64,000 nt of DNA from assembly GCF_002813445.1 (NCBI RefSeq), contig NZ_PHHD01000001.1, forward strand, positions 5,332,001 through 5,396,000. The letters run 5' to 3'. The first letter of the stretch is position 1. The number at the start of each line of letters is the position of its first letter. The stretch is from Pseudomonas tolaasii NCPPB 2192 (GTDB lineage Bacteria > Pseudomonadota > Gammaproteobacteria > Pseudomonadales > Pseudomonadaceae). Shown here piece after piece: positions 8,510-18,319 of the stretch. Position numbers and translations under genes: made by a program. The notes beneath the pieces are model-generated. The model was not told the origin of the DNA, did not search any database, and saw only the letters and a list, made by a program, of their open reading frames with translations.

Positions 8510-11500
8510 TTGATTAACATACGGCTATTTTCAATTAACACCCCCGCCTTTCAGTCCAATCAACCCATCCCCCAAAAAAACCATGCCGTCTCACAACAAG
8601 CAGCAGCCGACCATCCGCTCCTCAGCGTAGCCAACGTACGGTCTACGCCTACATTGTCGCGCTCACGTCGAGATTTGCAGAACGACCCTGCACAGGGGGC
8701 GCCCCTCAAAGAGTCGGTTCGCCAGTTCGCGAAAGCCCTGATTGAGCAGGGCGACCGACAACTCGCTATAAGTGTCGGGAATGCTTTGGTCCGCAGGCAG
8801 AGTCTTCTGGATGAACGTGTCCTGAACGAGATTGACAACGTTCCCGTCCCGCCGTACTCCACCTTTGGTCAGGCATTATCCAGACTTGCTGATGCGGTGG
8901 AGGCTGAGCCGTTCAAATCGTTTGCTCAGACCTATTCGCTTGACGTGTCGGAACTGTATTTCCGGGAGGACGGCGTTCTGCAGGCAGCCAATAAAGTATC
9001 TAAGGGCCATTACCTACAATTTGAGCATGACGACGAAGTGTGGGCGGCCGCCTCAGCTGAAGTTTTAGCCGCCGCAAAACAGTTGATGGGGAGAAATCAG
9101 ACCGTCGTTAGTTTCAGTGGTCGCGATCACGCCTATCGTAATGACGTCAGTGACTTTTACGGTTTTTCAGAACCCGCAACCACCGACAGCACCGCCCTTT
9201 TGTCTGCCGCAGGACAATTATTGCGTGACGAAAACTTCAAGTCGCTCAGCAGCTCGAATCCGCTCGACGCACCCATTAAACAAAAACAAGCAGACGCCCG
9301 CCAACACATCGCGGATCTACCCCTGCCTGCGCTGCGCGAGATTCTGAACAAATTTGCACCCCTTACCGCACCACAAAAGGTTCAACGCGCCGACCAGGAA
9401 CTGGCACAGTTGGCAGCTCGCGGGATGATGAAACTGATCCCGGAAACTGATCAATATGAGCCATCGCCCACTCTGCAGGACATTCCTGAGTATTCAACTT
9501 TCAATCTGGTACGCAAGAACCTTTTGAAAGCGCTGACGGGCAGCGTTTTTACCGCCTTTGCCAAAGAGAACGAACTCGCCCCCAGCAGCGTACGCATCAA
9601 CCCTGTCAGCGGTGAACTGATGGGCACGGTCAAAGGCGTCAACACCCCATTCAATCTGAACGATCTGTCCGGCTGGAGTGATACCTGGGCCGAAATAAAA
9701 GATGCAGTGCTCCAGATGGCGGCCGGTTCCGAAGACGATGTGACCTACCCCACCGACAACACCGCCCCTCTGTCTCAAGTCATGACGTTTTACAACGAAC
9801 CCTACCCTCACCAGGAGGACGCTCGAAAAAAGGGCTGGGAACAGCGCCAACTCGCGAACACCCTGCGTCGCATCGCTGAGATGACCGGTAACGATGGCTT
9901 CAAGGCGCTGACCGCCCCTCTGCCCGGCGATCCCCCTGCCGTCGCCGTACAGCAGCGCCAGCGGGACAGGGTGCGACAACTGGAAGGCACGACGCTATCG
10001 CCCTCGCCTATGGAAACCCTGACGGCCACCGTCAAAGCCAACCTCCCGGTACACGCGGCAAGCGAAGATAGCACCGAAGACCTTTGGGCAATCGCCGAAA
10101 GTGATCTGGCAAAAACCGTGCACAAGGCAATGCTCGAACTGAAAACCAACCCGGCCCAGTTCGCGTCGAAAATCATCCAGCCAATACCGGGCAACAGCCT
10201 GCTCGGGCAATGGCAGGCCTACCTCGATAAAGCCCTTAAGGGCCGTGGTTTCAACGAATGGGCACGCGAACAGAATATTGACCTGACTTCCTTGCGCTAT
10301 GACCCCGCGGACAATGCACTGATCGCCAAGGTCAAGGGTGCTGACAAGCGTTTCACCGCCACTGACTTTGCGCAAAAGTACCCCAAGCATTTTGACGTGC
10401 TCACACCCGTGTTGAGCGCCGCGCAGGCATTTGCAAAGCCCGGCCAATCGATCTCACTCTCTCACGCCGAAACCAGCGGCGTGCCGTACCAGTGGGTGGC
10501 CCATTTTTATAACCTCAATGCTGACCCCAACAGCTCGGCGTTCGATCAACAGACTGCATTGATCGGCCGCACCCCACGGTTCCCCGCAGCCCCCGCTAAC
10601 CCGAAAAAAATAGTGACTTGGCTAATCCGCCAGAAAACTGCACTGGGTGATAGCAACGACCGTTATGCGCTGATCCACGAACTGAAAAACTGGACTGCTG
10701 ACACTGGCCTCAAGCCCTTCGTCGTCGATCCGGACTCTTCTCATCAGCCTAAAAGCGTGACAACGGTTACAGCATTCATCTCGAACAATGGCTGGTACCC
10801 AATACCGTCAAAGGCAGGCAGTGACAATTTGCTCGCCGCCTTGCAGACACAGGTTGCGCCTGCTCCTCCCTTGGGCAATCGCTGGGGATTTCTGTCAACT
10901 CAACTGCCGTTGAGTAACGCGCAACGCGACGCACTGATCAAAGAGGTAAAAAACAAGATCGGGACCGATGAGACCCTCCTCAACTACCTCAGCAGCAAGA
11001 TTGCCAACCTGGACGCCAACCCCCAACAAGCCCTGGAGCAATTGCTCAGCAGTGACGACGCACTTGAACTCGCCGATTTCCTGCAAACTCGGATGAAGGG
11101 GGCTATCACCCCAACCAGCCTGAAGCAATGGCTATTGACCGCCTTGGTGCTGGAGCTTGATCCAACGGCCGGCACTCAACACAAGACCGTCGCCGGCGCT
11201 GATTTAACGGACCCTGATTATGTCGGTCGTAGCACTCGGTTTATCCGCGACCGGTTTAACCAATACCTGACTGCCAACAAAAATATACCTTCCAACCTTG
11301 CACCTGTCGTTTCGCACTTGCTGTTATCAGGGGCGGCGCCGCAATTACTGGTCAAGGACGTACCGAAAAAAGTCACTCTGGGCTCTCTCGAGTGGTTCAA
11401 TTTTACGGCGGCGGTTAACCAGATCGAATGGACGGCCCCTGGCGCTGCCGCAAACATGACCTACGAGCAGGTCATGAGTCATTACAATATCCAGCCTGTT

Positions 11501-13630
11501 TCAGCACTGGAAGCGCAGATAAAGAGCTATGCGCAGATGAACCCCTTACTGGATTGGGCGGCCCTCAACAACAAGGTCGACAAGAACAACTACACCCTGG
11601 ACCAGTTGAAAGATAGTCAGCAAAAACTCCAGGCACAGGCTAACCGCACGGCTGAAGCGGTCCGCTGGCTGAGCACAAACAACCCGCCCAATAGACGGGA
11701 CATGGCGCTTAAGGTGCTAAGAGAAAAGTGCGGCACCGATAATGATTATGAAACAGGATTTATGCAGGAAAACCATTTCGCCGGTGTCATCAGTGATGGT
11801 CACTACAGTCTCGTGGAAATCTATGAAACTGGCAGGCTGGACGAAAGCTGGATACAGATGGGCAAACATGTAGATTTCGACAGCATCCGTGAAAAAGCCA
11901 AAGAGCCTGGCTTCCCGGTTATCAACGATGAATTCGATAAAGCCATAAAGGCAGATTTCGATCTTCGCAGGCGTCATACCGCAACGTTGTTCGAAAACAT
12001 GCTCAAAAAGCTACCGCTCGATGAATACAAAAGCCTGCTCTATGGCAACGTAGAGTTTTTGAACGTTGAAGGCGCCGGCAGCGGCATGGTGATCACGTCG
12101 ATCTACAACGGGGTCAGAAGAGATTTTGCGGTCTATCCGGCGTGGGGCCAAATTATAAGAATTCCCGACATTGATCCTGAAACACCATTGGGTCAGAAAG
12201 TCAGCCTGGAAATTGACGCCGAGGCGTTTAAAAACGGCACTGAGCCCAAATCGGGGGTTAAATCAGAGGTCGTACTGCGCAGTACCGATCAACATCTCCT
12301 GGATGACAATAATGAACCCTGGCCACTGGAAGTTTCCTTACCAGCCCATAAAGAAAATGACCCTTTCTCCCCCAACTACGTGACAGGCAGAGTCTCAAAA
12401 CTTGCCAAAGTCATGATCGATTCGACCTACTTGTATAAAGCCGAGTTTTTCAACCTTCACCGTAATAAGTTCACCAACACGCTTGAAAAAGTGACAGAAC
12501 CCCGTGATGTCTTCAGGGCCCTTTGGCACAGCTTGCCGGGCGCCAGCAGTCTGGAAGACCTCTATTACGGCCAATACTCCAAGGCATTCCTTGACCTTGC
12601 CATCGATGCCGCGATCATTGTTGGCACAGAGGGCGCCGGCATGTTCTGGGGGCTGGCAAAAACTGCGGCGTCTTGGGGGGCTGCCAAGGTGGCAGCAGGG
12701 TTTATCGAGAAGTTTGGGGTTAAAGGGGCCGAAAACGTTGCGCTCATCGATATGAGCACCGCCGCCACCTCGGAAGCGATCAAGGGCGTCAGTCGGCTGC
12801 AGTCCAGCCCGTTGGTGCAACAGGCCACCGAAAACGGTATCCAGGATGCTGTCATTGCGGATCGCAAGGTGCTGCGCGCAGACACCGCAGAGCGCATTAA
12901 GGCCAGCACGATACTCGAGAATGGTCAGCGCTACTCCTACAATGCCTTGAAAATGGAAGCAGAAGGGCCTGCATTGGAAGGGGTCATCGCCGAAGGTCGC
13001 GAACGGATCGGCCATATACGATTGGGCGGCCCCCTGGAAAACGTCAAAGCCCTGGATGGAGAGATTCAGACATTTGTGGACACCTATGATGGCAAGCCTC
13101 GGCTCAATATCATGGGGCATGGCCCACAGCCCGAGAAGCCTGGGGATGCCATAAAGATCATCGGCGACAACGACGCTTTATATTCTGCCGCTGAGGTTGA
13201 TCAAAAACTCCTCGCCAGGGGGGTTAATATTCGTGATTACCCGAACGTTCGGACTTTGACGTGCTATTCCGCGAGTGGCGGAGAGGCCTCGTATGCTGCC
13301 CAACTACAAAAGATTACCGGTGTCCCGGTAAAAGGCTTTGAGAGCACCGTCACCACGGATTGGCTTGAAGGAACAGAGTTGAGTATGGAATACCAACGGC
13401 TACTGCGGGAAACCAGAAGAAAATTCCCGAAATTCTCTCAAGCTGATGTCGAGGAATGGGCAGAAATTCAGCTTAATAAACTGGTCAAAAACAAACTCGA
13501 TGTCTTGGAAGTCAGAAAAGATGTTGGAACGACCATTGACGTCAATATAGGCACAACAGCACAACCGGTTTATATCACGATGCCTGTGGAGTATGCGCCG
13601 GTGCATTTTGGCCCACCCAAGATAAAGTGA
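8510..13630 (+). CDS. Very large toxin-like protein with C80/clan-CD-like cysteine protease motif near the C-terminus
   Basis: 1,706 residues, TTG start at 8510 with AAGGAG about 7 bases before it. No signal peptide is seen. Residues about 118-330, 330-560 and 564-800 are diverged copies of one module (pattern F..AL..L....F..FA....L, then an L.A.VKG strand and W......VL.AA). A hydrophobic stretch (AFLDLAIDAAIIVGTEGAGMFW) lies near residue 1370. Near the end, LNIMGHG (His1537) and VRTLTCYSASG (Cys1585) sit 48 residues apart, as the His-Cys dyad does in C80 autoprocessing domains of MARTX and clostridial toxins. The overall look recalls Pseudomonas dermonecrotic-toxin/DUF6543-type proteins. Function is inferred, not shown. 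The gene is more A/T rich than its neighbours and interrupts the mtlR-mtlE linkage, suggesting acquisition. Confidence 0.6.
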   Translation: MINIRLFSINTPAFQSNQPIPQKNHAVSQQAAADHPLLSVANVRSTPTLSRSRRDLQNDPAQGAPLKESVRQFAKALIEQGDRQLAISVGNALVRRQSLLDERVLNEIDNVPVPPYSTFGQALSRLADAVEAEPFKSFAQTYSLDVSELYFREDGVLQAANKVSKGHYLQFEHDDEVWAAASAEVLAAAKQLMGRNQTVVSFSGRDHAYRNDVSDFYGFSEPATTDSTALLSAAGQLLRDENFKSLSSSNPLDAPIKQKQADARQHIADLPLPALREILNKFAPLTAPQKVQRADQELAQLAARGMMKLIPETDQYEPSPTLQDIPEYSTFNLVRKNLLKALTGSVFTAFAKENELAPSSVRINPVSGELMGTVKGVNTPFNLNDLSGWSDTWAEIKDAVLQMAAGSEDDVTYPTDNTAPLSQVMTFYNEPYPHQEDARKKGWEQRQLANTLRRIAEMTGNDGFKALTAPLPGDPPAVAVQQRQRDRVRQLEGTTLSPSPMETLTATVKANLPVHAASEDSTEDLWAIAESDLAKTVHKAMLELKTNPAQFASKIIQPIPGNSLLGQWQAYLDKALKGRGFNEWAREQNIDLTSLRYDPADNALIAKVKGADKRFTATDFAQKYPKHFDVLTPVLSAAQAFAKPGQSISLSHAETSGVPYQWVAHFYNLNADPNSSAFDQQTALIGRTPRFPAAPANPKKIVTWLIRQKTALGDSNDRYALIHELKNWTADTGLKPFVVDPDSSHQPKSVTTVTAFISNNGWYPIPSKAGSDNLLAALQTQVAPAPPLGNRWGFLSTQLPLSNAQRDALIKEVKNKIGTDETLLNYLSSKIANLDANPQQALEQLLSSDDALELADFLQTRMKGAITPTSLKQWLLTALVLELDPTAGTQHKTVAGADLTDPDYVGRSTRFIRDRFNQYLTANKNIPSNLAPVVSHLLLSGAAPQLLVKDVPKKVTLGSLEWFNFTAAVNQIEWTAPGAAANMTYEQVMSHYNIQPVSALEAQIKSYAQMNPLLDWAALNNKVDKNNYTLDQLKDSQQKLQAQANRTAEAVRWLSTNNPPNRRDMALKVLREKCGTDNDYETGFMQENHFAGVISDGHYSLVEIYETGRLDESWIQMGKHVDFDSIREKAKEPGFPVINDEFDKAIKADFDLRRRHTATLFENMLKKLPLDEYKSLLYGNVEFLNVEGAGSGMVITSIYNGVRRDFAVYPAWGQIIRIPDIDPETPLGQKVSLEIDAEAFKNGTEPKSGVKSEVVLRSTDQHLLDDNNEPWPLEVSLPAHKENDPFSPNYVTGRVSKLAKVMIDSTYLYKAEFFNLHRNKFTNTLEKVTEPRDVFRALWHSLPGASSLEDLYYGQYSKAFLDLAIDAAIIVGTEGAGMFWGLAKTAASWGAAKVAAGFIEKFGVKGAENVALIDMSTAATSEAIKGVSRLQSSPLVQQATENGIQDAVIADRKVLRADTAERIKASTILENGQRYSYNALKMEAEGPALEGVIAEGRERIGHIRLGGPLENVKALDGEIQTFVDTYDGKPRLNIMGHGPQPEKPGDAIKIIGDNDALYSAAEVDQKLLARGVNIRDYPNVRTLTCYSASGGEASYAAQLQKITGVPVKGFESTVTTDWLEGTELSMEYQRLLRETRRKFPKFSQADVEEWAEIQLNKLVKNKLDVLEVRKDVGTTIDVNIGTTAQPVYITMPVEYAPVHFGPPKIK

Positions 13631-13911
13631 ATCTGAGGTCAAGCGGAACCTGCCAGTGAGGTTGCCCGGGAGCGGCAGCCTCAGGTTGCAGCATTGCGAC
13701 TGGACGAACGACCAACCATCCCATGGGTTGACTGTTTCGACCCATTGCCAACGGAGTGCAAAAAAGTATCAGTCCAAGTGCGCCCAAGGATTTGTCACAA
13801 CCCCATTTCAAGGCTGTAATCAACCGCACACTCTTCCTGGCTCCTTGCAGGAAGACACAACAACAATAACTGTCCTTCTGCAGCCCCCTGGGCGCGGAAA
13901 TGGAGTGCGCG
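13631..13911 (+). promoter_or_regulatory. Intergenic region expected to hold the mtlE promoter
   Basis: 281 bases between the toxin gene and mtlE. An imperfect hairpin (about 13647-13690, AACC..TGAGG.TGCC / GGCA.CCTCA.GGTT, no T-run) could end the toxin transcript. ATGGGT at 13723 and ACCCAT at 13740 form a 6-bp inverted repeat. The A-rich AAAAAAGTATCAGTCCAAG near 13757 is in the zone where an AraC-type activator would act. No operator can be fixed from sequence alone. Confidence 0.4.
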
Positions 13912-15234
13912 ATGAAGTTCACAGCAAAAGCTCTGCTTGCCTCTACCTGCATGATGACCTGCATGACCCTCAGCGCCGTCAGCTTTGGCGCGCAGACCCT
14001 GACCATTGCCACCGTCAACAACAGCGACATGATCCGCATGCAAAAGCTCTCGAAAACCTTCGAGACCGAGCATCCGGAGATCAAGCTGAACTGGGTGGTG
14101 CTCGAAGAAAACGTGCTGCGCCAGCGCCTGACCACCGACATCGCCACCCAGGGTGGACAGTTCGACGTGCTGACCATCGGCATGTACGAAGCTGCACTGT
14201 GGGGCGCCAAGGGCTGGCTGGAGCCGATGAAAGATCTGCCGGCGTCCTACGATCTTGACGACGTTTTCCCATCGGTGCGTGACGGCCTGTCCGTCAAAGG
14301 CTCGCTGTACGCCCTGCCGTTCTACGCCGAAAGCTCGATCACCTACTACCGCACCGACCTGTTCAAGGACGCCGGGCTGACCATGCCCGAGCACCCGACC
14401 TGGACCCAGATCGGCGAATTCGCGGCCAAACTCACCGACAAATCCAAAGAGCAATACGGCCTGTGCCTGCGCGGCAAAGCCGGTTGGGGTGAAAACATGG
14501 CGCTGATCACCACCCTGGCCAACGGCTACGGTGCACGCTGGTTCGATGAGAAGTGGCAACCGGAATTCAATGGCCCTGAATGGAAGGACGCGCTGACCTT
14601 CTACGTCGACAACATGAAGAAATCCGGCCCGCCGGGCGCCTCCAGCAACGGTTTCAACGAAAACCTGGCGCTGTTCAACAGCGGCAAGTGCGCGATCTGG
14701 GTCGATGCCAGCGTCGCCGGCTCGTTCGTGACCGACAAGACCCAGAGCAAAGTCTCCGACCACGTCGGCTTCACCTTCGCCCCGCACGAGAAGACCGACA
14801 AGGGCACCTCGTGGCTGTACTCCTGGAGCCTGGCGATTCCGACCAGTTCCAAAGCCAAGGACGCCGCCAAAGTGTTCACCAGCTGGGCCACCTCCAAGGA
14901 ATACAGCCAGCTCGTGGCCAAGACCGACGGCATCGCCAACGTACCGCCAGGTACGCGCAAGTCGACCTACAGCGACGAATACATGAAAGCCGCACCGTTC
15001 GCCAAGGTCACCCTGGAATCGCTGAAAGTCGCGGACCCGACCAAACCGACCCTCAAGCCGGTGCCGTACATCGGTATCCAGCTGGTGACCATTCCTGAAT
15101 TCCAGGCGATTGGTACCCAGGTCGGCAAGTTCTTCTCGGGCGCGCTGACCGGTCAGCAAACGGTCGATGCCGCACTGACCGCCGCGCAGACCACCACCGA
15201 GCGTGAAATGAAGCGGGCCGGTTACCCCAAATAA
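13912..15234 (+). CDS. mtlE: MtlE, periplasmic mannitol/polyol-binding protein
   Basis: 440 residues from MKFTAKALLAS. The first ~28 residues form a Sec signal peptide ending near SFGA|QT. The mature part is a family-1 extracellular solute-binding protein: AQTLTIATVNNSDMIRMQKLSKTFE, QGGQFDVLTIGMYE, YALPFYAESSITYYRTDLF and NGFNENLALFNSGKCAIWVDASV. The ATG at 13912 is preferred because GGAG lies 6-7 bases before it; an ATG four codons upstream lacks such a site. It delivers mannitol, glucitol or arabitol to the MtlFGK ABC importer. It is the first gene of mtlEFGKDYZ and is followed by a REP hairpin pair, which may hold its message level above that of the permease genes. Confidence 0.93.
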   Translation: MKFTAKALLASTCMMTCMTLSAVSFGAQTLTIATVNNSDMIRMQKLSKTFETEHPEIKLNWVVLEENVLRQRLTTDIATQGGQFDVLTIGMYEAALWGAKGWLEPMKDLPASYDLDDVFPSVRDGLSVKGSLYALPFYAESSITYYRTDLFKDAGLTMPEHPTWTQIGEFAAKLTDKSKEQYGLCLRGKAGWGENMALITTLANGYGARWFDEKWQPEFNGPEWKDALTFYVDNMKKSGPPGASSNGFNENLALFNSGKCAIWVDASVAGSFVTDKTQSKVSDHVGFTFAPHEKTDKGTSWLYSWSLAIPTSSKAKDAAKVFTSWATSKEYSQLVAKTDGIANVPPGTRKSTYSDEYMKAAPFAKVTLESLKVADPTKPTLKPVPYIGIQLVTIPEFQAIGTQVGKFFSGALTGQQTVDAALTAAQTTTEREMKRAGYPK

Positions 15235-15261
15235 CTGAGCATCACCGCGATAAAGGCTTTG

Positions 15262-15348
15262 TGTGGGAGCTGGCTTGCCTGCGATGGCATCCGCTCGGTT
15301 TGGCTGCAAGACCGGGGTGCGTGCATCGCCGGCAAGCCAGCTCCCACA
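15262..15348. repeat. REP doublet (inverted pair) between mtlE and mtlF
   Basis: Starts TGTGGGAGCTGGCTTGCC and ends with its exact reverse complement GGCAAGCCAGCTCCCACA; GCGAT/ATCGC extends the stem. This is the standard Pseudomonas REP inverted pair, here inside an operon. Confidence 0.9.
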
Positions 15349-15399
15349 CTGACCGCGCTTCGACTCTAGTTCTGCATGTACCTGACTGGTTCTGACCCT

Positions 15400-16326
15400 A
15401 TGAATACCAACACTGCCCAAGTGCAAACCGCTGTGCCGGACAAGCCGCGCAAAAACCGCCTGGCCAACCCCGGCTGGTTCCTCGTCAGCCCCTCGGTGGC
15501 CATGCTGTTGCTGTGGATGATCGTGCCACTGGGCATGACCCTGTACTTTTCGCTGATCCGCTACAACCTGCTCTACCCCGGCGAAAACGAATTCGTGGGG
15601 CTGGAAAACTTCACCTACTTCATCACCGACTCGGGCTTCCTGCCCGGCGCCACCAACACGTTGTTGCTGGTGGGCAGCGTGCTGCTGATCAGCGTGGTGT
15701 TCGGCGTACTCATCAGCGCCTTGCTGGAGGCCAGCGAGTTCTTCGGCCGCGGCGTAGTGCGGGTGTTGCTGATTTCGCCGTTCTTCATCATGCCCACCGT
15801 CGGTGCGCTGATCTGGAAGAACCTGATTTTCCACCCGGTGTCGGGCGTGCTCGCCGCCGTGTGGAAGCTGTTTGGCGCCGAGCCGGTGGACTGGCTGGCA
15901 CACTACCCGCTGCTGTCGATCATCATCATTGTGTCGTGGCAATGGCTGCCCTTCGCCATTTTGCTGCTGATGACCGCCATGCAGTCCCTCGACCAGGAAC
16001 AGAAGGAAGCTGCGCGCCTGGACGGTGCGGGCGCCATCGCGATTTTCTGGCACCTCACCCTGCCCCACCTGGCCCGCCCGATTGCCGTGGTGGTGATGAT
16101 CGAAACGATCTTTTTGCTCTCGGTATTCGCCGAAATCTTTACCACCACCAACGGTGGCCCGGGCTACGCGTCAACCAACCTCGCCTACCTGATCTACAAC
16201 CAGGCGCTGGTGCAATTCGACGTGGGCATGGCGTCTGCCGGCGGCTTGATTGCCGTGGTCATCGCCAATATCGCGGCGATCATCCTGGTGCGGATGATCG
16301 GCAAAAACCTGACTGACAAGCCTTGA
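15400..16326 (+). CDS. mtlF: MtlF, polyol ABC-importer permease
   Basis: 308 residues with six predicted membrane helices, beginning around FLVSPSVAMLLLWMIVPLGMTLYF. The binding-protein-dependent permease (EAA) loop is EAARLDGAGAIAIFWHLTLPHLARP near residue 205, the site that docks on the ATPase MtlK. The ATG at 15400 (MNTNTAQVQ) is preferred over one eight codons upstream by family length; neither has a clear ribosome-binding site. It pairs with MtlG to form the membrane channel. The gene is 165 bases after mtlE, with a REP pair in the gap, and 10 bases before mtlG. Confidence 0.92.
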   Translation: MNTNTAQVQTAVPDKPRKNRLANPGWFLVSPSVAMLLLWMIVPLGMTLYFSLIRYNLLYPGENEFVGLENFTYFITDSGFLPGATNTLLLVGSVLLISVVFGVLISALLEASEFFGRGVVRVLLISPFFIMPTVGALIWKNLIFHPVSGVLAAVWKLFGAEPVDWLAHYPLLSIIIIVSWQWLPFAILLLMTAMQSLDQEQKEAARLDGAGAIAIFWHLTLPHLARPIAVVVMIETIFLLSVFAEIFTTTNGGPGYASTNLAYLIYNQALVQFDVGMASAGGLIAVVIANIAAIILVRMIGKNLTDKP

Positions 16327-16336
16327 GGGCCGCGCC

Positions 16337-17167
16337 ATGACGCTTCAACAATCCCGCCGCCTGCAAAGCCTGTTGCTCGGCACCCTGGCCTGGGCCATCG
16401 CGATCCTGATTTTCTTCCCGATCTTCTGGATGGTGCTGACCAGCTTTAAAACCGAAATCGACGCGTTCGCCACGCCGCCGCAGTTCATCTTCACGCCGAC
16501 GCTGGAGAACTACCTGCACATCAACGAGCGCAGCAACTACTTCGCCTACGCCTGGAACTCGGTAGTGATTTCCTTCAGCGCCACCGCCCTGTGCCTGCTG
16601 ATTTCGGTGCCGGCCGCCTACTCCATGGCGTTCTACGAAACCCAGCGCACCAAGGGTACGCTGTTGTGGATGCTGTCTACCAAGATGCTGCCGCCGGTGG
16701 GCGTGCTGATGCCGATCTACCTGCTGGCCAAGAGCTTTGGCCTGCTGGACACGCGCATTGCGCTGATCATCATCTACACGCTGATCAACCTGCCGATTGT
16801 GGTGTGGATGGTTTACACCTACTTCAAGGACATCCCCAAGGACATCCTCGAAGCCGCGCGCCTGGATGGCGCCACCCTCTGGCAGGAAATGGTTCGCGTG
16901 CTGCTGCCGATCGCCAAGGGCGGGCTGGCCTCCACCGTGTTGCTGTCGCTGATCCTGTGCTGGAACGAGGCGTTCTGGTCGCTGAACCTGACCTCCTCCA
17001 ACGCCGCGCCGCTGACCGCGCTGATTGCTTCGTACTCCAGCCCTGAAGGGTTGTTCTGGGCCAAATTGTCCGCCGTGTCGACCCTGGCCTGTGCGCCGAT
17101 CCTGATCTTTGGCTGGATCAGCCAGAAGCAGCTGGTGCGCGGTTTGTCCTTCGGCGCCGTGAAATAA
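16337..17167 (+). CDS. mtlG: MtlG, polyol ABC-importer permease
   Basis: 276 residues, six predicted membrane helices. N-terminus LLGTLAWAIAILIFFPIFWMVLTSFK is typical of the second (MalG-like) permease of family-1 sugar importers. The EAA loop is EAARLDGATLWQEMVRVLLPIAKGG near residue 175. It follows mtlF by 10 bases and precedes mtlK by 32 bases. It forms the translocation channel with MtlF and passes mannitol, glucitol or arabitol to the cytoplasm. Nothing odd was seen. Confidence 0.92.
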   Translation: MTLQQSRRLQSLLLGTLAWAIAILIFFPIFWMVLTSFKTEIDAFATPPQFIFTPTLENYLHINERSNYFAYAWNSVVISFSATALCLLISVPAAYSMAFYETQRTKGTLLWMLSTKMLPPVGVLMPIYLLAKSFGLLDTRIALIIIYTLINLPIVVWMVYTYFKDIPKDILEAARLDGATLWQEMVRVLLPIAKGGLASTVLLSLILCWNEAFWSLNLTSSNAAPLTALIASYSSPEGLFWAKLSAVSTLACAPILIFGWISQKQLVRGLSFGAVK

Positions 17168-17199
17168 CGGCCTCATCATTTCTATACGGAGGGCCCATC

Positions 17200-18303
<1,104 letters not shown>

Positions 18304-18319
18304 TTTTGCGAGAGTTGTG

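Noticed and set aside
8510..13630. The large protein considered as a type VI Rhs/VgrG effector or a Tc insecticidal toxin
   Set aside because: No YD repeats, PAAR or VgrG motif, no DPxG...DPxxR core and no neighbouring immunity or secretion gene was seen.
13795..16068. A 757-codon minus-strand frame opposite mtlE/mtlF
   Set aside because: Shadow frame over a canonical operon; no start signal or family resemblance.
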